From NCBI GenBank assembly GCA_009599575.1, contig VWND01000039.1, forward strand, positions 62,001-126,000: 64,000 nucleotides of DNA. Direction: 5' to 3'. A program made the position numbers and the translations under genes. This document shows, one piece after another, positions 56,877-64,000 of the stretch (the stretch's first letter is position 1; each line of letters opens with the position of its first letter). The notes beneath the pieces were generated by a model. That model had not been told where the DNA came from, did no database searches, and saw nothing but the letters and a program-made list of their open reading frames with translations. Source of the stretch: Blumeriella jaapii (lineage: Eukaryota > Ascomycota > Leotiomycetes > Helotiales > Drepanopezizaceae).

Positions 56877-57429
56877 TTATTAATAATTTTTTTTTAACGC
56901 TGGCGACGGCGTAAATTATTTTTCTTTTCGAATTTTTTACGGGTTATATCAAAATAATCGACCGGTCGTGAAAAAGCTTATTTTCGCACTTCGCGAAAAA
57001 TGGCTTTTGTTTAACGATTTTTTTTTTTAGCAAAGCTTTTCACCTTTTGCTACTACATCTTAACCTCTTTTTTAATTAACAAAAAAGCAGCCCTTTTCAA
57101 AAGCTTTTTTTTTTGAAAAACAATTTTTCCTCCGAAAAAAAAAAACAAAAGAAAAGGCAAAGCGCTAATTACTTCGCTTGCTATTTTTTTTTTATAGCCT
57201 AGCGCTAAAAGCGTTTAGTTGAAATTTTTGCAAAATCAATTAAAAAAAACGCAAAAGCGTAAACGATAACTTTTGGAAATTATACGATTGCGACAAACTT
57301 TTTAATTAAAACGTTTAATAAAATTTATCGAACGTGCTTTTGCTAGTCGCGAATCTGCTGCTTTTCCTTTTTTTCGCAACGTTTTATTTTAATTAACAAA
57401 CGCTGCAAATGAATTTTTACGCTTTTCGC

Positions 57430-58480
57430 GAATTTTTTTTAAATTTTTTTCTGACGGCTAAGACTTTAGCGCGCTTTTTAAACGCTATAATTTCTATTTG
57501 TCTGCTGATTTTCGACTAGCTCGTATAAAACGCGTTTCGAATTTTAAATTTAAGCTAAATAATAATAAATTACAAAACACGCTATTAAAAAACTAAAGTT
57601 TTCGATAATTTCGAATTTTGATACGATTATTTCGCTAGCGATCGATTTCGCAAAAATTATATATTCGATCAGACCGAAAGCGTAATAAAAAAGTTTTTTA
57701 CTTCGCGTATTTTAAACCGTTTCGATTTTATATTTTCCGAAAAATTAATAAAAAAAATCGCCGATTTTCTGGCCGATTTTTCCGACGTTTAAAAAGCCGA
57801 AAACGAATTTAAAATGCTTGTAATAAATACGTACGACGATTTTTAGCGTTTTTATTTGCGATTTTTTATTTTCGTAGCAAACGCTTAAATACGAATTAAT
57901 AAACAGCTTCGAAACGCTTTTCGCGATAAAATACTAAAGCGTTTACAAAAAAAATTGCATTTGAAATAAGCGCGTATAACGATTTTTAAAAATTGGTTTA
58001 TCGCCGTCCGATAAAAAAAACAAAATTAATTGGCTGAACGAATTTTATACGCGAATCGCTTTTTAATTAAATTTATTATTTATTAAAATAATAAGTTTTT
58101 AATTAAAGCGTACTACGAGTCAAATCGTACGTACGAAAAACGTTTAAATGTTTCATAAGCTTTTTTTCAGCTTTTTTTTTTTTTTTTTTTTTTACGCTAA
58201 AACGCTTTTTTTGGCGTTTTTTTTTTTCGATCGGACCAACGATAACGCTCGTTTTTTATTTTATATCAGAAAGTTTAAAAAAGCCAATTTGCACGACTTT
58301 TTACGGGCCGATTTTCGGTTTTATTTAAAGGTTTTTAGGCTAATAAATATAAACGAAATCGAACCGGTCGAAAATTCGCTTTTTAATAATAATAATAAAA
58401 ACGAAAACTTTTTTTTAAACGATTTTCAAAACGCATACGAGAAAATTAAAAGCTTTTCCGTTAATCGGAAAAACGCTTAG
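57430..58480 (+). pseudogene. gag: gag of B4
   Basis: Open stretch 58,148-58,480 includes FFFFDRTNDNARFLFYIRKF, ANLHDFLRADFRF and EIEPVENSLFNNNNKNENF, colinear with B1 13,400-13,700. It shows gag is a single frame with an Asn-rich, Phe-rich middle. The upstream part is broken by stops. Confidence 0.75.
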
Positions 58481-58509
58481 GCTTAAATAAAATCTTTTTT
58501 TTAAGCGTA

Positions 58510-58890
58510 TTGCGCGATATGCGTTATTTTAACGTTCGAAAACTTTTTAATAGCGATTTATTAACAATTCCCGTTACGCTTATTAAAAATGGCCTTTCGT
58601 ATAAAATAAAAGCGTTCGCCGACTTTGAAGCGAACGGTTATGCGTTGATCGATTCGGCGTTGATTAAGTTTTTTTTTTTTTTTTTTTAACTTTTGATTTA
58701 ATTTTTTTCGGCTTTTTTTTCTGTAAAAAGGTATAATAAAGCTTATGGCTATTTAATTATATATTTTACGCTTTTTAATTTTATTATTAACAACCGAATA
58801 CAATCGTTTACTTTTTTTTTAATTATTAACTTCGGAAATTATAATATAATTTTAGGAAAAGCTTGGTTGGCCGAATACCAAGTTTTATTA
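58510..58890 (+). pseudogene. pro: retropepsin of B4
   Basis: VLRDMRYFNVRKLFNSDLLT, then NGLSYKIKAFADFEANGYAL and IDSALIK. The active site DSGA reads DFEA. After a poly-T run the frame shifts; the C-terminal block reappears as YNFRKSLVGRIPSF in another frame. Confidence 0.85.
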
Positions 58891-59549
58891 AATTGTAATA
58901 AACGCAAGTTTTATTAGCCGAAGTCTTATTTTTTATAGCTTTTTACGCTTGTTATATTAAAGTCTTTTATTTGCATTTTCGAAAGATTTAATCTCGCTAT
59001 CAAAACGACGCTGTAAAACGTAATAAAAACTTTTATTAATTGTAGCAGACTTACGACGCTATGCGGAGCGCGAAAAGGTCGAATTTTATTCGCGGTGCTA
59101 ATTTCGATAGCGACGCTAATAGAATAATATAAAAAATTATATTATTTTTCCAGGCTGCCGATTTCTTTTTTTTCATTTTTTTTTTTTTTTTTTTTTTCGT
59201 TAGAACAGCTTTTTCATTTTACGAAAAACAGTTATACCAAAGACCGAAGAAAAGCTTTCGCCTCGATAGCCTTTCAGCTTAATATAATCGATAATTTAAA
59301 CAAACCACTTTTTGAATTTTACAAACGACCAGTTCGAAAACGAGTTTTTTAATTTATTGTTTATTTAATTTCCATTTGCCAGATTATTACATACGTTTTT
59401 AAGCTGATTTTCAGAAAAAAAGCAATTGAAATGTTTTCAATCTTTTTGTACGAAATCGATAGAATATTAAACGATCTTACGTATAACACTTTTTTTAAAA
59501 TTTAATCTTATAGTTTTTTCGAACGTTTCAGAACTAACGAAATATCGAT

Positions 59550-59816
59550 TGTAAAACGGTGATACCTTATATTAATAGAAGTTGGTAGTTTTAGCTATGG
59601 TCGAGGCATAAACCCCTCCGAAACCCTCTGCCATTGACTATTTTCAACAGATATAAAAACAAAGCATTTTTTTAGATAGTATCATAAGCACGCAGTCCAA
59701 TTCATATTTTTATTCATTTTTCTTTTCCTTTTTTCAGTTTTTTTTAAGGATTTCCTAAGCTATTTTATTTACCGATATATGGCCGTATTAATCTGGTTTT
59801 CCTATCTACTTTTACA
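59550..59816 (+). repeat. 5' LTR of Z (267 bp)
   Basis: TGTAAAACGG...CTTTTACA. The stretch GTTTCGGAGGGG-like text near 59,610-59,630 (CCCCTCCGAAACCCTC) is GC-rich and RIP-poor. Matches A at 1,988-2,254 without gaps. Confidence 0.82.
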
Positions 59817-60544
59817 TTTGATAATCTACGCAAAGATTCAAACTTCGGTGTTTCGTTTTTATATATTCGCCGATGCATTTTTTAAATTCGCAATTAAAAT
59901 CGATTTTAATATTTCGCTATTACGGCTTAAAAAACTTTTTATATAATATTATTCGCAGCTGTATTATATAAAAGATTTTTAATAGCTTTTTTTATTTTGC
60001 GCATAGTTATTAAATTATAAAAATATAATATATTTTAAAAACGTTTAAAATTACGGTTAAGCAATTCTAAACCGTGCGAAATTCAAAGTTCGAAAGTCGC
60101 TTTTTTATTTAAAAATAACAAATCGAATATTGGTTCGTACGCTTCGACCGCTGCGTTCGATCTTTTTAAATTAGATTTTTTTTGATTAAACGCTTGGCGA
60201 AAACTTAACTTTTTGATTTTACGCTTTATAATTATAACAATTACAATTTGCGACTTTTTATTAGAAATAATAAAAAAATGGCTATACGTGCATTGGCCTG
60301 AGCCACGGAATATCGAAACCGTGGATTATATAACAATATTATATTAATCCAATTAATTTACTAAAAAACAAGTTTTTTAATATATTATTTCAATATTTAA
60401 ACGCAATTTTATTTTATTTAACTTTTTCAAAAAACACAAAAACCTTTTTAATAGCTTCTTTTTTAAAAACGATTTTTTTCGTATTAAAAACTTTTAACCT
60501 GCAACTTCAAAAAACATTTATTTATTTAATTCAAACCCCACCAA

Positions 60545-61840
60545 CACTTTTACTAATATTATAAATAACGACGCTTTTCGTTTTCTTATGCGAGGCCGTA
60601 TATCTTTCCCTGGCTCCTTTGGTGCATTTTTATTTAATAGCGCCAACGTTACCGATTTTATCGAGAAATATAAAAAAATCTGTAAGAATTTCGAAATTTT
60701 TAAAACTAAAATATTCGACAAACTTTTTCGCTATTATAACTTAATTATTAAAAATATTATTAAATCGATAAATAAATAAAAAGCTATTAAGGCTCGAAAC
60801 TAGCGTAAGTTAATTAAAGTTTTAAAATCGGAATTCCGAAATTACGATCGCTAGCAAATTCGCGATACTATCGCTTTTTTTAAACAGTTTATTATAATAA
60901 TTCGCCAAATCAAAAAACTCAAAGCTTATTATCGTATTTATACGAAAGTTTTTAACGTTTTCGTTAACAAAAAAGTTTTAAGCGAAATTAAACAAAAAAG
61001 ATTGTTTTTACTTAGCCTTTCAACTAATATTCGCAATAAAACCATTAAGTATTTTAAAGTTAATAAATAAAACCTTAAAACTTTCGATTAATATTTTAAA
61101 TTTATAAAATTCGTTTTCAAACAAAACTAAAGCGAACGTATTATCGAAGCTATAAATCAAAAGAAATTTCCTTTTTTCATTTATAAAAAAAACGTGGAAG
61201 CTTTAATACAAAAATATGCCTAGCCATTAAAAATTACCGAAATCGCCAAAAAATAATTAATTATTATATTATTCAATCGTTTTGCAAAGCTTATTAGCTT
61301 GAAAAAGCTTAATAAAAATATCGAAACTTTCGTATCAAAATTTACCGATATTAAAATTCAAAAATTTTAAAACAAAATCGAAAGTTTTATATAGCAGTAA
61401 AAAAAACTTTTTTACGTTAATTCGGATAACGAAAACGATTAAAATAGCTTTTATAATAATTATTTTTTTTAAAATGCGCGAAGCGATCAGCTTCGCCAAG
61501 CTATCGTAAAAGTAATAACTGCTTAATAGCAATTTCTTCGTGCTAGCGATTAAAATCAGCGAAATATTAATTATAATAACGATTATTAAAAAAAAAAAGA
61601 AAACCAACGCGGAAATTAAAATCGCGGCTATTAAAATAATAAAAGTAATTATTAAAATAAATCCCGTAGTTTTAAGTATAAATTTTGTAATAATAAAAAA
61701 ATTTATTGCGAAAAACTTTATATTCGCTTAAAATACAAAGCATTTAATTTTTATATAAATAATAATATCTGTTATATTAATAAATACGAAACGATTTGCT
61801 TCGGACCGACGGAAGCAGAAATAAGCTTTTTTAATAAAAC
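60545..61840 (+). pseudogene. gag: gag of Z with zinc-knuckle region
   Basis: NDAFRFLMRGRISFPGSFGA and VTDFIEKYKKICKNFEIF (60,588-60,779) are the capsid N-terminus. Then FRNYDR, IRDTIAFFKQFIII and RLFLLSLSTNIRNKTIKYF fit the capsid core of ascomycete Ty3 Gag. The knuckle region near 61,695-61,840 reads IYCEKLYIRLKYKAFNFYI, INNNICYINKYETICFGPTE. Of the CCHC residues only one Cys survives. Several TAA/TAG stops. The start codon is unclear; the ATG at 60,588 is internal to the conserved block. Confidence 0.82.
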
Positions 61841-62639
61841 TGAAAATCAAAGCTAATTAAATATTATTCGCTTAAAAATAAAAGGTACGAAATAAAACGA
61901 CTGCTTAAAAAAACAAAAAAAATGCGAAAACGATTTTTTTATTAATAAAAAAAAAACATTTCCGAAAGCGTATTAATTAAAAAAAAAAAACTTTTATCCC
62001 AAGCGTAAATAAAATTTAAATATATAAATAAAAAACAAATACATATATTGCTAATACAATTATCGCATTTACAAATATTATAATTGTATAATTAAACCAG
62101 CGAACCATAAAAAAGCAAAATGCTTCTGTTTTATTCGCTAAACTCACTAATATAAAAAAAAACGTTAAAATCGAAAAAAACAAAAACTTTGAAATTCGAA
62201 AAAAAACCGATTAAATTATCAAAAAAACGCTTACGATAAAAAAAATTAACGACGATATAAAAAATATCGATACCGACATTCCGGTTTAAATTATTCAGAA
62301 AATACCAGCTTTTAAACGCTTATTATTAATACGAAACGAAAAATAAATCGATAAATATATTAGTTCCGAAGCCGTCGACGAAGCTATTAAAAAAATTATA
62401 AAACAAAAAATTAAATTAAAATTCAACGATTTATTTAATATAAAAAAAAAATTCGACAAAGTTATTAATAAATAAATTCCTGTATTAAAAAAAAACGAAA
62501 AAATTAAAATTATTCGAAAAAAAAACGATTTTAAATTAAAAAAAAATCAGAAAGAAATTTATAATACCGCAATTAATTTAGCCGATAAAAAGAAATCTTC
62601 GAAAAAAATCAGCCTTATAGCTTTCGTTATAAAAACCTA

Positions 62640-63010
62640 AAAGTCAAAACGACAAAACTGCTTTTATACGGCTATAAAAGCGCTAAAAATAAAAATTATA
62701 TTTAAAAAAAGTACGACCGCCCTTATTTTACTCGATAATAAAGCCGAAGTTAATTGCATAAACCAAAAAACAACCGAAGCTAATAATATTCCGATTATCA
62801 CCGATAAGCGAATAATTTATATTATCGTTAATAAAAATACAATTAAATTCGATGAAATTGTACGAAATATTAAAATCGACGTTAAAAATATTATTATTTA
62901 TAAAAACTTTTTAATAATAAAAAAATGCTTTTATTTTATTATTTTTAAAATGCTTTAAATCCTGGAAAATTTCGTCAGCTTTAAATATACCGAAAACGAT
63001 CAGATAAAAG
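62640..63010 (+). pseudogene. pro: retropepsin of Z
   Basis: TALILLDNKAEVNCINQKTT, EANNIPIITDKRIIYIIVNK, VRNIKIDVKNIIIYKNFLII, then KMLWILENFVSFKY-like text with a stop at Trp. This is a complete retropepsin scaffold of the fungal Ty3 type in which the catalytic DSGA is DNKA (62,734-62,745). Confidence 0.88.
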
Positions 63011-63429
63011 CTTTTTTCTGAAATTAAAACCGATTTTTTCAAAATCAAATCATCGTCGCCGGCGATAAAATCTTTTTAATCGACGTTTTATCGGAAAACG
63101 AATAACCGGCTTTGGTTTTAAAACAAACGCTAAGCTATAACAAAACCTGGAAAATACTCGGCTAAAAGCATTTACGTCGCTAATCGAAATAACATCGCGA
63201 ATAAAATTAATTAATATTAATATTTTTGGCTATTAATTCGAAAATAAAAGTTTCGAAGATTTCGTTTTCGTATTAAACAAATCCGATTTATATATCCTAC
63301 TTTTTTGTATTAATATCAGCATTTTTTACAAGCGTAAAGCTAATAAAATACGATTCGTAAATCTTAGCGAATCTGAAAAAAATATTTCCGAAGAAATAAA
63401 CGATTAATTTAAAAAAGATAAAATAATAA

Positions 63430-64000
63430 AACCATTTTAATTAATTACTGGCGAATTCGAAAAACTTATTACCGGCCGATTTTCCAGCTTATTATTTAAT
63501 AGCCGATTTACAAAAAAACGATTTAATAATCTAGCAATCGGAGGTTAATTTTTGCTAAAAAAAAAAAAGTTTTATACGAAATTCTACGCAACCGAAAAAA
63601 GATTATAGCTTTCGATTTTACCGAAATAGGCCAATTCAGCTTTAACGTTACGTTTTATATCGATATTAAAACCGTACTCCACGAAGCCTGGCAAAAAAAG
63701 ACTTTTTTAGTTTTTAAAATCTTTTAAAATAAAATAATCGAAATACTAAAAAAACAAATTAAACAAAAAATCCTCGAATTTTGCTACGGCTTATACAAAA
63801 ACAAATAGTTTATCGTTGCGAAAAAAAAAAAAACATTTACAAATTTATTACCGCAATCGTCGAAACAAACAAAATAATAATACGAAACGCTAATATGCCA
63901 TTCAACGTCGATTAATTTTCGAACGAATTCGCAAAACTAACGATCGTTTTTCTTTTCGATTTATTTTCAGGCTATAACCATTTAATGCTTAATCTACGAT
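63430..64000 (+). pseudogene. pol: reverse transcriptase N-terminus of Z
   Basis: FDFTEIGQFSFNVTFYIDIK-like text (63,612-63,672), EAWQKKTFLVFKIF, then ILEFCYGLYKNK, FRF/ITAIVETNKIIIRNANMP and finally LFSGYNHLMLNLR at the window end. That last block is the LFSGYDQ... catalytic-Asp motif of gypsy RT. It starts the palm; YxDD lies outside the window. Confidence 0.88.

Larger units (their letters stand above)
56607..59549 (+). mobile_element. family-B chromovirus copy B4, 5' half
   Basis: Plus-strand copy with 5' LTR, leader, gag, protease and start of the RT linker, colinear with B1 up to ACGAAATATCGAT (B1 14,768-14,781). There gypsy element Z interrupts it; the rest lies beyond the window. It is inserted in the 5' LTR of B0. 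Confidence 0.94.
59550..64000 (+). mobile_element. Ty3/gypsy element Z, 5' two-thirds, runs off the window
   Basis: Plus-strand gypsy with LTR, gag, zinc knuckle, protease and the start of RT. Same family as element A. Inserted in the protease-RT linker of B4 after TCGAT. Like C it keeps CpA but has lost most TpG: in 63,690-63,990 I count about 15 CA against 5 TG. Confidence 0.93.

Noticed and set aside
1..64000. Terminal inverted repeats suggesting a giant DNA transposon or viral genome
   Set aside because: Each end is the 5' part of an ordinary gypsy element that starts with an LTR and continues beyond the window; no captain recombinase, transposase or viral core gene is visible.
1..64000. 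CRISPR array, rRNA, tRNA genes or host protein genes
   Set aside because: No regular spacer-repeat units, no rRNA-like conserved blocks, no cloverleaf with intact T-arm found by eye, and every recognised frame belongs to a retrotransposon.

Overview
This 64 kb window reads as an AT-isochore (gene-free heterochromatic block) of a filamentous ascomycete. I see no host gene, rRNA or tRNA. Every recognisable protein is a decayed retrotransposon protein. Decay is almost purely C-to-T / G-to-A: CpG survives, CpA and TpG are depleted, and stops sit where CAA, CAG or TGG would be expected. That is the signature of repeat-induced point mutation (RIP), so nearly all reading frames are pseudogenes. The organism call is inferred from element families (fungal chromoviruses, fungal Ty1/copia, a Tad-like LINE) plus RIP.

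The layout is a nest of insertions. The host is one Ty3/gypsy chromovirus on the minus strand (B0, from 10,261 to beyond 56,606), split into five pieces that sum to about 6.2 kb, a nearly full-length element. Into it jumped: a second copy of the same family on the plus strand (B1, 11,835-18,238, TSD ATAAT); another chromovirus (C, 18,892-24,925, TSD ATTAA); a Tad-like LINE on the minus strand (about 25,286-46,587); a third chromovirus (F, 49,626-56,010, TSD AAAAG); and a further family-B copy (B4, from 56,607) inside B0's own 5' LTR. The LINE in turn took two insertions in its 3' UTR: a Ty3-like element with 125-bp LTRs (E, 25,384-32,662) and an 8.2 kb Ty1/copia element (D, 33,088-41,315, TSD ATTAA). 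B4 was then cut by gypsy element Z (59,550 to the window end).

Left of B0 lie a truncated family-B copy (B2, 7,485-10,096) between 44-bp inverted repeats, a small RIP-poor block with a hairpin (7,391-7,484), a Ty1/copia element (G, 2,255-6,805) and gypsy element A (1-2,254). A is the inverted, gap-free counterpart of the first 2,254 bp of Z, so the two window ends are inverted repeats about 57 kb apart.

B, C and F carry C-terminal chromodomain remnants, which in this clade guide integration to methylated heterochromatin. This fits a self-reinforcing trap: RIP and heterochromatin attract chromoviruses, which are then mutated in turn. Points worth follow-up are a possible antisense ORF between the pol gene and 3' LTR of D, LTRs that look much less mutated than the interiors they flank, a CACGTG palindrome shared by unrelated LTRs, and a conserved stem-loop before the LINE 3' repeat tail. 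Letters A-G, Z, B0-B4 are names used only here.
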